DNA of 64,000 nt from CAWFPR01 sp963817635 (GCA_963817635.1 CAWFPR010000006.1:124001-188000); one strand, 5' to 3'; positions 8,578-17,479 are shown, numbered from the stretch's first letter. A program made the numbers and translations. The notes: generated from the letters alone by a model not told the origin.

Positions 8578-9488
8578 GCGAATCGCGCGCGGCCCTGCTG
8601 CTCGAGTTTTCGCGTCCGTTCACGCTCGTCGCGCCGGCGCTCGGCTTTGCCTCCGGGGCGGCCGCGGCCGCCGGCGCCGCTCCGCCCGAGGCGTGGAGCC
8701 GGGACCTGCTGATCTACCCGCTCATCGGCATCGTGATGGCCGCCGTCCTGAACGCGGCCTCGAACGCCATCAACCAGATCTACGATCTGGAGATCGACCG
8801 GGTGAACAAGCCGCGGCGGCCCCTCCCGTCCGGCCGTCTCACGCTGCGCGACGCATGGGCGTTCACCATCGCCACCTACGCGGTCGCCCTCGGGCTGGCG
8901 TGGGCGGTGGAGCCTGCCGGTCGCCACGAGTGCTTCTGGATCGTCGTCATCGCCACGGCAATCACGGTGCTCTATTCGGTGCCGCCGTTTCGCACGAAGC
9001 GCCTGGGCATCTGGGCGAACGTGACGATCGCCATACCACGGGGCGTGCTGCTGAAGGTGGCCGGGTGGTCGGCGATCAAGACGATCGTCGGCGCCGAGCC
9101 GTGGTTCATCGGCGCGATCTTCGGGCTCTTCCTGCTCGGCGCGTCGACGACCAAGGATTTCGCCGACATCGAAGGGGACGCGAAGGGCGGATGCCGCACG
9201 CTGCCCATCATGTACGGCGTGCGCCGCGCGGCATGGATGATCTCTCCGTCATTCGTGGTGCCGTTCCTGCTGATCGCGGTCGGCACCCGGGCCCACATTC
9301 TCACGGGCCACGCCGCCCTGCTGTACCTCCTCTCCGCCGTCATGACCGCCTACGGCATCTACGTCTGCTACCTGATGCTGCGACGTCCGGAGGATCTCGC
9401 GGTCGAAGAGAACCATGTCTCCTGGGCACACATGTACCGCATGATGTTCGTCGCCCAGATTGGCTTCGCGCTGGCCTACCTGTTCTAA
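8574..9488 (+). CDS. UbiA-family prenyltransferase, HPT-like
   Basis: The 304-residue integral membrane enzyme has two Asp-rich motifs that bind Mg2+ and prenyl diphosphate: NQIYDLEIDRVNKP (about residues 64-77) and KDFADIEGDAKGG (about 194-206). The first motif resembles homogentisate prenyltransferases and chlorophyll synthases more than UbiA of ubiquinone synthesis. Family members attach an isoprenoid chain to an aromatic or tetrapyrrole acceptor. The ATG overlaps the stop of the prenol kinase (ATGA), so the two are probably co-produced: kinase makes the prenyl diphosphate, this enzyme uses it. The acceptor is unknown, and no methyltransferase or quinone gene lies nearby. Confidence 0.88.
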   Translation: MSESRAALLLEFSRPFTLVAPALGFASGAAAAAGAAPPEAWSRDLLIYPLIGIVMAAVLNAASNAINQIYDLEIDRVNKPRRPLPSGRLTLRDAWAFTIATYAVALGLAWAVEPAGRHECFWIVVIATAITVLYSVPPFRTKRLGIWANVTIAIPRGVLLKVAGWSAIKTIVGAEPWFIGAIFGLFLLGASTTKDFADIEGDAKGGCRTLPIMYGVRRAAWMISPSFVVPFLLIAVGTRAHILTGHAALLYLLSAVMTAYGIYVCYLMLRRPEDLAVEENHVSWAHMYRMMFVAQIGFALAYLF

Positions 9489-9609
9489 GGTCAGAGGGCC
9501 GGCCCCGTTGCTGTCAAAAGAGCAGGAGTGGGGCCAGCAGCAGCGCGATCGGACGAGCCTGGTTAATCGGCTGAAAAGAGGGGAGAGGCGAAAGTGGGTG
9601 CCGGTTGCC

Positions 9610-10458
9610 TCAGCGGCTGCCCTCGAGCAGCGCGCGAATGCGAGCGTCAGTCGACGGATGACTGCTGAAGAGCGACCTCAGGCCCCCGCCGCCGAAGGGC
9701 TGCATGATGAACATGTGCGCGGTCGCCGGGTTCGCGTCGAGGGGTACGCGTTTCGAGACAGCCTCGATCTTGCGAAGGGCGTCTGCGAGGCCGTAGGGGT
9801 TGCCGGCGATCGCCGCGCCGCCCGCATCCGCCGAGAACTCGCGGGAGCGCGAGATCGCCATCTGGATCAACATGGCGGCGAGCGGCGCGAGGATGATCAT
9901 CGCCAGGAGCGCGATCGGATTGTTGCCGCGATCGCGGCCTCCGCCGCGCCCGCCGTATCCGCCGAAGAGCGCGCCGAACTGTGCGATGCGGGCCGACATC
10001 ATGATCGTGGCGGCGATGGTCGCCGCGACCGAGCTGATGAGAATGTCGCGGTGCTTCACGTGCGCAAGCTCGTGGGCGATAACGCCCTCCAGCTCGGGCT
10101 CGCTGAGTACCTGAAGGATGCCCTGTGTCGCCGCGACGGCCGCGTGCGAGGGATTGCGTCCAGTGGCAAATGCGTTCGGCGAGGCGTCCGGAATCACATA
10201 GACTTTCGGCATCGGCAGGCCGGCGCGCGCAGCGAGCCGCTCGACGATCGCGTACAGCATGTGCCCCGGACCGACCTCCTGCGCCTTGTACATCCGCAGG
10301 ACGATCTTGTCCGAGAACCAGTACGACCCGAAGTTCATGAGGACCGCGAAGACGAAGGCGATCATCAGTCCGTTCGCGCCGCCGAGCAGCTCGCCGATCG
10401 CCAGCAGCACGCCGCTCATCAACCCGAGCAACAGCGCCGTTTTCAGTCCGTTGGGCAT
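9610..10458 (-). CDS. htpX: Zinc metalloprotease HtpX (M48B)
   Basis: The 282-residue inner-membrane protease has two N-terminal membrane segments, the zinc motif HELAH (about residues 138-142) with the third ligand in SREFSADAGGAAI, and two further hydrophobic segments around residues 150 and 190. HtpX degrades damaged or misfolded membrane proteins. The Gly-rich stretch GGYGGRGGGRDRGNN forms a cytosolic loop. It converges on ubiA with a 120-base gap. A perfect-length -10 box lies six bases upstream of the ATG, so the mRNA is probably leaderless. Confidence 0.95.
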   Translation of the reverse strand: MPNGLKTALLLGLMSGVLLAIGELLGGANGLMIAFVFAVLMNFGSYWFSDKIVLRMYKAQEVGPGHMLYAIVERLAARAGLPMPKVYVIPDASPNAFATGRNPSHAAVAATQGILQVLSEPELEGVIAHELAHVKHRDILISSVAATIAATIMMSARIAQFGALFGGYGGRGGGRDRGNNPIALLAMIILAPLAAMLIQMAISRSREFSADAGGAAIAGNPYGLADALRKIEAVSKRVPLDANPATAHMFIMQPFGGGGLRSLFSSHPSTDARIRALLEGSR

Positions 10459-10462
10459 GTCT

Positions 10463-11588
10463 TTATTGTAACCGTTCGACGAGACCGGCGACGAGGGCGG
10501 CCCGCCACGTCAGGTCCGACAGGAGGACATGCTCATGGAGGGCGTGGGCACCGTCACCGGCTGGCCCGAGGCCATCTAATGTGGGAACACCGAGGGCGGC
10601 GGTGAAATTCCCGTCCGAGCCACCGCCGGCGCTGCCTTCCCCGAGATCGCGCCCGAGCTCGGCGGCGATCTGACGGGCCTGCTCGTACAGGCGGACCACG
10701 CCTTCCGAGCGTTCGAGCGGCGGCCGGTCGATCCCGCCCGTGATCTCGAGGGTGGTTCCTGCCAGCCTCGGCGTGAGTCCGCGCAACGCCTGCTCGACGC
10801 GCGCCACGTCAGCCAGCGCCGGCACCCGCACGTCGATCCGCGCCCGTGCCTCGGCGGCGATCACGTTGCCGCGCGTCCCACCGGCGACGACGCCGACGTT
10901 CGTGCTGACCCCGCGCGGCAGATCCTGGAGCGCAGTGATCGCCAGCACCTGGTGCGCCAGTTCGACAATGGCGCTCGCGCCGCGGCCGGGGTCGAGGCCC
11001 GCGTGGCCGGGGATGCCATGCACCACCAGCTGGAACTCCCCGCAGCCCTTGCGGCTGGTTTTCGGCGGCGCCGCCCGGGAGCGACGGTTCGAGCACGAGG
11101 ACCGCCGCGCTGCGCCGCGCCTCCTCTTCGATGAGGCCACGCGAGGTGGGGCTGCCGACTTCTTCGTCGGTCGTCCACAGCATCGCCAGCCCGCGCGCTG
11201 TTCCCCGCGCGGCGAGCGCCCGCGCCGCCAGCATGGCGACGGCGATCCCGGACTTCATGTCGAAGACGCCCGGACCGTGCAGCCGCCCGTCGCGCTCGAC
11301 GACCGGCATCCGCGCCACCTGGCCGACGTCCCACACCGTGTCGAAGTGCCCGAGAACGAGCACCGGCCGATCGCCCGCGCCGAACGTCGCGCGCAGGTGA
11401 TCGCCGCGATCGCGCCGCGCGTGACGCTCAACCGAGGCGCCAATCGCCTGGAGCCGCCGCTCGAGCTCCAGGCCGCACCGATCCACGGCCGGTTTGTCGT
11501 CGCTGGGCGATTCCAGCCGCGCCAGCGCACGAATCGTCTCGACCACCCAGCCGCGCTGGCCGTCGCAGAAGCGCAGAATGTCATCCAT
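10463..11588 (-). CDS. M20 family metallopeptidase (glutamate carboxypeptidase-like), frameshifted
   Basis: Reading across one extra base gives a 374-residue M20 enzyme. Visible motifs are the zinc-ligand segment LGHFDTVWDVG (about residues 74-84), the bridging Asp in FDMKSG, the catalytic Glu-Glu in TTDEEVGSP, and a dimerization domain with GHAGLDPGRGASAI typical of CPG2-type carboxypeptidases. It probably hydrolyses an N-acyl amino acid or folate-type substrate. The frame breaks near 11063, in GGAA then KTSRKG, where one G of a GCCGCCG run is surplus. ATG at 11588 is chosen because homologous sequence begins there (MDDILRF); it is 88 bases from the divergent gene at 11677. Confidence 0.8.
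10465..10470 (-). promoter_or_regulatory. -10 box of htpX (TACAAT), six bases from the start codon
   Basis: On the minus strand TACAAT is followed by AAAGAC and then the htpX ATG. With the usual 6-8 base distance from -10 to transcription start, the transcript would begin at or next to the A of ATG. No clear -35 hexamer or Shine-Dalgarno site is visible. Confidence 0.5.
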
Positions 11589-11664
11589 GGATGAGCCGGA
11601 GAAAAGCGCGTGACTGGCGAGCAAAGACCAGCGACGCGCGACCAGCCAGTGACACGCGTGGTCT

Positions 11665-11670
11665 TATAAT
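11665..11670 (+). promoter_or_regulatory. Consensus -10 box (TATAAT) six bases from the start of the 11677 gene
   Basis: A perfect TATAAT is followed by ATCTCC and then ATG at 11677. Initiation seven bases after the box would put +1 on the start codon, predicting a leaderless mRNA. No good -35 is seen at 16-18 bases, and the exported-protein gene has no Shine-Dalgarno site. Confidence 0.55.
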
Positions 11671-11676
11671 ATCTCC

Positions 11677-12225
11677 ATGCTTCGCGACCTGGTCCGGACC
11701 GTCCTTCCGCCACTCGCATTGACCCTCGTGGTCGCTTCGGCGGCCACGGCCCAGACGCCGGTGCCGTTCCCCCGGCCGGGCCAGCCGAAACCGACGAAGC
11801 CCGAAGCGACCCAACCGGCGGCGCCGCCGCAGACCGTTCCGGCGGTTCCGAGAACGGCCGGCGAGCCCGACGAAGCCACGCTTGGCGTGCCGCTGTATCC
11901 CGGCGCCCAGTTCATCACGTCCTACGACGCCGGCATGGGCCAGCGCTACTACCTGTTCGGCACGGAGTCGAACTTCGACCAGATCGTCGGGTACTACAAG
12001 GCCGTCCTCAAACAGAAGGGCGACCTCGTGTTCGAGGCGCCGCCGGTCCACATGTTCGACCTCGCGAAGTTCCGCGAAGAGTCGATGGCGTTTCCGCCGA
12101 GCGTCACCGTCAAGGACTACACGTGGGGCGGATCGGCCGGATATCTCAACCCGAAACGCGGCGGGACGCCCGCGCGGTTCAAGACGATCATCCAGGTCGT
12201 CCCGGCGCCGGTCGCTGGCGGATAG
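11677..12225 (+). CDS. Hypothetical exported protein
   Basis: The 182-residue product has a signal peptide (hydrophobic run to about residue 25, cleavage near TAQTPV), then a Pro/Lys-rich low-complexity linker to about residue 60, then a compact domain starting LGVPLYPGAQFITSYDAGMGQRYYLFGT and ending FKTIIQVVPAP. The domain layout (YPGA, YYLFGT, FDQIVGYYKAVLK) recalls small periplasmic proteins that bind or present a ligand, but I do not recognise a named family. It stands alone, divergent from the M20 peptidase. The start is fixed by the signal peptide and the adjacent -10 box. Confidence 0.75.
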   Translation: MLRDLVRTVLPPLALTLVVASAATAQTPVPFPRPGQPKPTKPEATQPAAPPQTVPAVPRTAGEPDEATLGVPLYPGAQFITSYDAGMGQRYYLFGTESNFDQIVGYYKAVLKQKGDLVFEAPPVHMFDLAKFREESMAFPPSVTVKDYTWGGSAGYLNPKRGGTPARFKTIIQVVPAPVAGG

Positions 12226-12369
12226 CCCCTCCAGCGCCGCGGCGAGGGGGTTACAGAACCGTTCGATCGGTGTCGCTATTGTAAGGGTCCGTCGTTCCCT
12301 CCCGCCAAAAGCCGTCCAATTCGCGGCGGGCGGGCCGGTTCCCGCCTTGCAAAGTTGGAGACCCTTGCG

Positions 12370-13803
12370 ATGGACTTCAGCGAAGTTGCTGCCACGGAAA
12401 CCTCGACACTCGTCCAGCACCTGGAGCGGGATCTCGCGGAACTGACCGGGCGCCTCGAGGCGGCCGCTGTCGCCGCGCGCCAGTCGGCCGTCGCGGAGGT
12501 GACGTCCGAAGCCCACGCCGCCGCCGAGGTGCTTCGCGCGGAACTCGCGGAGCGCGTTGCCGAAAACGCCGCCACGACGGCGGCGCTCGTGGAGCTGCAG
12601 TCGCAGGCCGACAGCCTGCGTGCGGCACTGGCCGACGCCAAGTCGCAGACCGACACCCTGCGCACGGCGCTGGCCGAGGCGAACGCGGAGACCGACGGTC
12701 TGCGCGCGGCGCTGGCCGAGGCGCAGTCGCAGACCGACAGCCTGCGTGCGGCGCTGGAAAGCGTAGAAGCGCTGCTGGCGACGGCGCGCACCGAGCTGCT
12801 CGAATCCAGGCGGCTCGTCGAGCAAGAGGAGGCCGCGCACCTCCAGACGCTCGCTGAACGCGACGAGGCGCTCGCCGCGAGAGACACCGAGACGGCGGCG
12901 CGAGTCGCGGCGGAGACCGAGGTGCAGGATCTGCGCGACGTCATCCAGGAACACGAGCGGGCTCGAACCGACCTCGAAGGACGCCTCGCGGCGTCCGCCG
13001 ACAGCGACACCGTCGCGGCGTCCCTGCTCGATGGCCTCGTCAGCGGATTCGCCACGCTCGCCAGCGCCACGACGATTCCGGACATCATGACGACGCTCGT
13101 CGAGCAGCTCGCGGCGGAATTCCCGCGCGTCGCCCTCTTCCGGCCGAAGGCCAACAGCCTCGAAGGGCAACATCAGATTGGCTTCGACCTGAGCAACGAC
13201 ATCACCAAGGTCATCATGCCGCTCAGCCTGGACTCGCTGCTGACCCGGGCCGCGACGTCAGGCCACCTCGAAGCGGTCAATGGCAGAGAGGCGGACGCTA
13301 CGAGCCACGTGCCGTTTGGCGGTGAACCGCTGTGCGCCGTGGCCTTTCCACTCGTCGTTCAGGAAGAAACGCTGGGCGTCGTGTACGCGGACGACGCCGG
13401 CAGCGATCGGCAGGACTCGGCAGCCGAACGCGCCGCTCGCCTCAAGTACTGCGAGGCCATGCAGCAGCATTCAGTCGCGCTGCTGATGCGGCTCACCAAC
13501 GAACTGAAGACGCTGGCCGAGCTGCGCGCGTATGCCGGGTCGCTGCTGAACGAAATCGGCGAGATGTATGCGGCGGACGTCGCCGCGGACAAGACACCCG
13601 AGGAACTCAGGCGCCGGCTGCAGGCCAACATCGAATACGCCCGCAGCATCTTCGCGACGCGCGTCGCGCTCGAATGTCCGGACGCCGAGCGGCTGCTGGA
13701 GGACGAGATCGCCGCCGCGATCGAGCGCGAACGCGGTGCGCAGTTCGGGCAGGCTCTCGAAGGTGCCGCGGGCACGGGGGCAGCGCACCGGCTACGGGCA
13801 TAG
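12370..13803 (+). CDS. Coiled-coil protein with C-terminal GAF-like domain
   Basis: The 477-residue cytosolic protein has a long Ala/Leu/Glu-rich coiled coil (about residues 10-210) with an exact 14-residue repeat (SQTDSLRAALAEA type) at about 78-133. A predicted GAF-like sensory domain (about 215-360, segments TTLVEQLAAEFPRVALF and FPLVVQEETLGVVYADD) and a final helical region follow. It may sense a ligand and oligomerize. A TTG in frame lies at 12355, but GGAG at 12357-12360 sits nine bases before ATG 12370, which decides the start. No catalytic domain is visible and no named family was recognised. Confidence 0.72.
   Translation: MDFSEVAATETSTLVQHLERDLAELTGRLEAAAVAARQSAVAEVTSEAHAAAEVLRAELAERVAENAATTAALVELQSQADSLRAALADAKSQTDTLRTALAEANAETDGLRAALAEAQSQTDSLRAALESVEALLATARTELLESRRLVEQEEAAHLQTLAERDEALAARDTETAARVAAETEVQDLRDVIQEHERARTDLEGRLAASADSDTVAASLLDGLVSGFATLASATTIPDIMTTLVEQLAAEFPRVALFRPKANSLEGQHQIGFDLSNDITKVIMPLSLDSLLTRAATSGHLEAVNGREADATSHVPFGGEPLCAVAFPLVVQEETLGVVYADDAGSDRQDSAAERAARLKYCEAMQQHSVALLMRLTNELKTLAELRAYAGSLLNEIGEMYAADVAADKTPEELRRRLQANIEYARSIFATRVALECPDAERLLEDEIAAAIERERGAQFGQALEGAAGTGAAHRLRA
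12601..12768 (+). repeat. Four tandem copies of a 42-bp repeat inside the coiled-coil gene
   Basis: Copies run 12601-12642, 12643-12684, 12685-12726 and 12727-12768. Each encodes 14 residues, two heptads with Leu at core positions. Copies 1 and 4 are almost identical over their first 30 bases (TCGCAGRCCGACAGCCTGCG), pointing to recent duplication. Copy-number variation would lengthen or shorten the coiled coil in steps of about 2 nm. Confidence 0.85.
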
Positions 13804-13879
13804 CGCCCGGCCCGTCAGGGAGGCGCGGTCAGGAATGCCGGCTCAGGAGCGAAGCGTCGGCGGTCCGACGCGGGACCCG

Positions 13880-14744
13880 CTAGCGATCGGTCCGCAGGGC
13901 CTTGTACTTGGCGGCCAGGACCTCCGCGTCTGTAAGCCGGCCCTCTCCGAACGTAATCGCGGAGTCCCATGACCCGTAGGTCGGGTTCGGCAGGATGATC
14001 CACCTGGCGCCCCAGTAGTCCGCGGTACTTGTCGACGAGCGCGGTGCGGTTGTCGACGGTCGTCAGCGTGCCCGCCGCGAAGTCTTCGAAGTTGTCACCA
14101 ACCAGCAACAGGATCCGGTAGCTCTCCGCGACGCTCCGGCGCCGCGCGCCCTTGTCGGATTCCGTCCAGCCGTTCTCGTAGCGCGTGAGCACGGTATCGC
14201 GTGACGCGTCGAGCGGGATGCCCAGGGCTGCGAGGTTGTCGCGGGTCGCATCCTCGATCTGGTGGTCGCGATTCGTGACGTAGAACGGTGTCACGCCCTT
14301 GCTCCGGGCGTACGTCAGGAACTCGACGGCGCCGGGAACCGCCCTCGCCTTGCGCTCGCGGGCCCACGCGTTCCACCGGTCCGGCGTATAGCCGGCGCCT
14401 TCCGTGATCTGCCGGGCCGCGAACGCGGAATTGTCGATGACGGTTTCGTCCAGGTCGAGGATGACGGCTGGAGGCAGGGCCGACGGATCCCCCGTTTGCT
14501 CGATGGCGGCCGTCCAGCGTGGGTCGGCCAGCGCCGCGTCGAGCTGCAGGCGGGCCACCCGGTACGCCTGGAGCGCCGACGCGCGATATTCCGCGCCGGT
14601 CTGCATCCACAGCAGGCTGTTCAGGTTTTCGTTCGTGTGCCGCGCCGCCGGAGCTGGCGCGGCCGGGGCCGTGGCCGGCGGCTGCGATGGCGTGTGGCAG
14701 GCCAGCGCCGCCATCAGGGCCCCCGCGATCGCTACGCGACGCAT
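13880..14744 (-). CDS. HAD superfamily acid phosphatase, lipoprotein e(P4)/class C type, frameshifted
   Basis: The 287-residue protein starts with a lipoprotein signal whose lipobox is LAC (Cys at about residue 16), followed by a Pro/Ala linker. The HAD nucleophile motif is ILDLDETVIDNS; motif II is FYVTNRDHQ and motif III is LLVGDNFEDF. Class C enzymes dephosphorylate nucleotides (for example NMN or 5'-nucleotides) outside the cytoplasm. One extra base at 14020-14021, four bases from GTAC, breaks the frame; correcting it gives YWGARWIILPNPTYGSWD and a stop at 13880-13882. Without correction the frame runs on to 13815 with an unrelated tail. ATG 14744 is preferred to GTG 14747 for its GAGG. 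Confidence 0.85.
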
Positions 14745-14748
14745 CACT

Positions 14749-14797
14749 ACCCTCTACCCTTTACCATCTATTCCCATTTCCCATTTTCCATTTCCCA
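14749..14797 (-). repeat. TGGNAAA heptamer array directly after the thiC stop codon
   Basis: Read on the minus strand, the thiC TAA stop runs straight into TGGGAAA, TGGAAAA, TGGGAAA and TGGGAAT units, then degenerate GGTAAAGGGTAGAGGGTAG up to the start of the phosphatase gene. The same heptamer family follows the rpoD stop at 41612. The array fills the whole 53-base gap. Confidence 0.7.
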
Positions 14798-16510
14798 TTA
14801 CTCAGGCTTCAGGTAGATGGCGCTGCCCTTCTCGCGGAACTCGCGGGATTTCTCCGCCATGCCGGTTTCGGCCATCGTGCGGACCTGCTGCGTGAGTTCC
14901 ATCGAGCAGAACTTCGGTCCGCACATCGAACAGAAGTGCGCGACCTTGGCGCCCTCGGCCGGCAGTGTTTCGTCGTGATAGGCGCGCGCCGTGACCGGAT
15001 CGAGCGCCAGGTTGAACTGATCGTCCCACCGGAATTCGAAACGCGCCTTCGACAGCGCATCGTCCCAGGCCTGCGCGCGCGGATGCCCCTTCGCGAGGTC
15101 GGCCGCGTGCGCCGCGATCTTGTACGCGATGACGCCCGCCTTCACGTCGTTGCGATCCGGCAGGCCCAGATGCTCCTTCGGCGTGACGTAACAGAGCATC
15201 GCGGTGCCGTACCAGCCGATCTGGGCCGCACCGATCGCCGACGTGATGTGGTCGTAGCCGGGTGCGATGTCGGTCGTGAGCGGGCCGAGCGTGTAGAACG
15301 GCGCCTCGTCGCACCATTCGAGCTGCTTCTCCATGTTTTCCTTGATGAGGTGCATGGGGATGTGGCCCGGTCCCTCGTTCATCACCTGGACGTCGTACTC
15401 CCAGGCGATCCGCGTGAGCTCGCCCTGTGTCTTCAGTTCGGCGAACTGCGCCTCGTCGTTGGCGTCGGCGATCGAACCGGGACGCAGGCCGTCGCCGAGG
15501 GAGAACGAGATGTCGTAGGCCTGCATGATCTCGCAGATTTCGCGGAAATGCGTGTACGCGAAGTTCTCCTGATGGTGCGCGAGGCACCACTTGGCGTGAA
15601 TCGAGCCGCCGCGCGAGACGATGCCCGTCAGGCGGCGCGCCGTCATCGGAATGTAGCGGAGGAGCACGCCGGCGTGCACCGTGAAGTAGTCCACTCCCTG
15701 CTCCGCCTGCTCGATGAGGGTGTCGCGATAGACCTCCCAGGTCAGATCCTCGGGACGGCCGCCGACCTTCTCGAGCGCCTGGTAGATCGGCACGGTGCCG
15801 ATCGGGACCGCGGAGTTGCGGATGATCCACTCGCGGGTTTCATGGATGTCGCTGCCGGTCGACAGGTCCATCACGGTGTCGGCTCCCCAGAGGGTGGACC
15901 ACCGCAGCTTGTCGACTTCCTCCTCGATCGACGACGACACGGCGGAGTTGCCGATATTCGCGTTGATCTTCACGGCGAAGTTGCGGCCGATGATCATCGG
16001 CTCGATTTCCGGGTGATTGATGTTGGCGGGAATGATGGCGCGGCCCCGCGCGACTTCCGAGCGCACGAACTCCGGGTCGAACCCCTCGCGAATCGCGATG
16101 AACTCCATTTCCGGAGTGACGACGCCCTGCCGCGCGTAGTGCAGCTGCGTCACCGCGCCGGCGCCCCTGAGCGCCGTCCGCATCCGCGCGGCCAGCGCCG
16201 GCGGCATCGGCCGAAGGTCGGCCGACAGCGGGCGGTACGAGCGCGCAATCGGCGCCACCCCCCCACGGCCCTCGATCCAGGCGCTCCGCAGCCGCGGCAG
16301 CCCCTCACGGACGTCGTGTCCCTGCGGTCCGCTGGCATCGTAGACTCGCAGCGAGTCGGCGCCGTTCGCCAGGGAAATCTCCCGCATCGGCACCCGCACG
16401 CGTCGATCGTCGACGTAGACCTTGCCTTCGACGTAGACCTTGCGCGAATTCGGAAAGGCCGAGGTGAAATCGGAGGACTGCAGAGGCGGAAGCGAGGCTC
16501 GAGTGGTCAT
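14798..16510 (-). CDS. thiC: Phosphomethylpyrimidine synthase ThiC
   Basis: ThiC rearranges 5-aminoimidazole ribotide to HMP phosphate, the pyrimidine of thiamine, using S-adenosylmethionine and a [4Fe-4S] cluster. The 570-residue product has the full domain, including NINHPEIEPMIIG, the EGPGHIPMH segment, and the C-terminal cluster motif CSMCGPKFC (C-x2-C-x4-C, about residues 529-537). ATG 16510 follows a TATAGT -10 box at 16535-16540 that predicts a leader of only about 18 bases, leaving no room for a TPP riboswitch. An in-frame open frame continues upstream into the SUMF1-like gene because of indels there, but the two are separate genes. Confidence 0.95.
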   Translation of the reverse strand: MTTRASLPPLQSSDFTSAFPNSRKVYVEGKVYVDDRRVRVPMREISLANGADSLRVYDASGPQGHDVREGLPRLRSAWIEGRGGVAPIARSYRPLSADLRPMPPALAARMRTALRGAGAVTQLHYARQGVVTPEMEFIAIREGFDPEFVRSEVARGRAIIPANINHPEIEPMIIGRNFAVKINANIGNSAVSSSIEEEVDKLRWSTLWGADTVMDLSTGSDIHETREWIIRNSAVPIGTVPIYQALEKVGGRPEDLTWEVYRDTLIEQAEQGVDYFTVHAGVLLRYIPMTARRLTGIVSRGGSIHAKWCLAHHQENFAYTHFREICEIMQAYDISFSLGDGLRPGSIADANDEAQFAELKTQGELTRIAWEYDVQVMNEGPGHIPMHLIKENMEKQLEWCDEAPFYTLGPLTTDIAPGYDHITSAIGAAQIGWYGTAMLCYVTPKEHLGLPDRNDVKAGVIAYKIAAHAADLAKGHPRAQAWDDALSKARFEFRWDDQFNLALDPVTARAYHDETLPAEGAKVAHFCSMCGPKFCSMELTQQVRTMAETGMAEKSREFREKGSAIYLKPE

Positions 16511-16534
16511 AGTGGGGTACCTGATGAAACCTTC

Positions 16535-16540
16535 ACTATA
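16535..16540 (-). promoter_or_regulatory. Probable -10 box of thiC (TATAGT)
   Basis: TATAGT on the minus strand lies 24 bases upstream of the thiC ATG. No good -35 hexamer is seen at 16-18 bases. The expected start near 16528 gives a very short leader. Confidence 0.35.
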
Positions 16541-16664
16541 ACACTCGCGTTCCGCGGGGGAACTCCCGCTCGTGCCGGGACCGCGGAGCGGTCGCGCTCT
16601 CGCCTGACGCGCCGCGGGTCCCATCCACGCCGGTGGCATCCGGTGTCGCCGAAGGACTGGCTTC

Positions 16665-17467
16665 TCAGTCGTGGGCGATCCGGAAACCGAGGCTGTACCC
16701 GAGGTCCTGGGGACGGTGGGTGTAGCGGAGCCCGCAGCGCGCACTGTTGCCGTCGAACTTCCAGCTGCCGCCCCGGATGACGCGGGTACTCGCTCGGACA
16801 CACGCCGAGGGGATTCGGTGACCGAACCCGTCGGGTATGGGCAATAGGCGTCGGCGGTCCACTCCCAGACGTTGCCGGACATGTCGTAGAACCCCCACGC
16901 GTTGGCCGGGAAGTACCCGACGCGCGTGGTCGTGTTGCGGGCCGTGCCGCGGGGGGCGCGATACGGATACTCGCCGTCGATGTTCGCATCGCGGCTGCTC
17001 AGCGACGCCGAGGCACCGAACGGCTCGGTCCCGCCGGCGCGGCAGGCGTACTCCCATTCCGCCTCCGTGGGCAGACGAAATCCAGGTCCGTCCCGTTCGT
17101 TCAGCCGGGCGATGAAAGCCTCCACGTCGTGGAAGTTCACGCGCTCGACGGGACACAACGGGCCGCAGGCCTGGAACTGACTCGGGTTGGTGCCCATCAC
17201 GCTGGTCCACTGCGCCTGGGTCACTTCGTACTTGCCCAGGTAGAAGGGCCGCGTCAGCGTCACCTCGTGCAGCACTTCCTGGGCCTCGCGGCCAGGCTCG
17301 AACGTGGGCGTCCCCATGCGGAACGTGCCGGCCGGGACATCCACCAGCTCGATGCCGGCCAGCCGTTCGGTCCAGGCGGGCGCCCGCGCCGGCGCTGGCG
17401 CTCGGAGGCGCACGGCGGCGAATACTATCCCCACCGTAACGGCCGCGAACACGAGCACACGCTTCAT
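16665..17467 (-). CDS. Formylglycine-generating enzyme (SUMF1/FGE-sulfatase) family protein, doubly frameshifted
   Basis: Two extra bases interrupt an otherwise normal 266-residue protein with an N-terminal signal anchor. The FGE-sulfatase fold is clear: VPAGTFRMGT, YEVTQAQWTSVMG, LPTEAEWEYACRAGG, GNVWEWTADAYC and the closing RGGSWKF...GFRIAHD. Members oxidise a target Cys to formylglycine or act as EgtB/PvdO-like enzymes; the role here is open. The shifts are near 16825 (GATCC became GAATCC) and 16784-16786 (a surplus base beside GTAC). The ATG at 17467 has a TATACT box six bases upstream. Confidence 0.85.
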
Positions 17468-17473
17468 GGCGGC

Positions 17474-17479
17474 AGTATA
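17474..17479 (-). promoter_or_regulatory. -10 box (TATACT) six bases from the start of the SUMF1-like gene
   Basis: Minus strand TATACT, then GCCGCC, then ATG at 17467. This has the same geometry as the boxes before htpX, ada and the 11677 gene, and predicts a leaderless transcript. Confidence 0.45.

Noticed and set aside
9489..9609. Terminator between ubiA and htpX
   Set aside because: GGCCCC and GGGGCC can pair over about 30 bases, but the loop is long, there is no T-run, and the stem is short.
12226..12250. Terminator after the 11677 gene
   Set aside because: CCCCTC and GAGGGG can pair around CGCC/GGCG, but no T-tract follows and the GC bias makes such pairs common here.
16511..16680. 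TPP riboswitch upstream of thiC
   Set aside because: CTGAGA and a GGATGCCACCGGCGTGGATGGGA stretch recall parts of a THI-box, but the ACTCGGGGTGC and GAACCTGATC parts are missing, the CTGAGA overlaps the stop of the upstream gene, and the likely -10 box lies downstream of it.
14798..17467. A single 889-residue SUMF1-ThiC fusion
   Set aside because: The open frame arises from indels in the SUMF1-like gene. ThiC has its own ATG and promoter, and the natural C-terminus GFRIAHD of the upstream protein is found in another frame.
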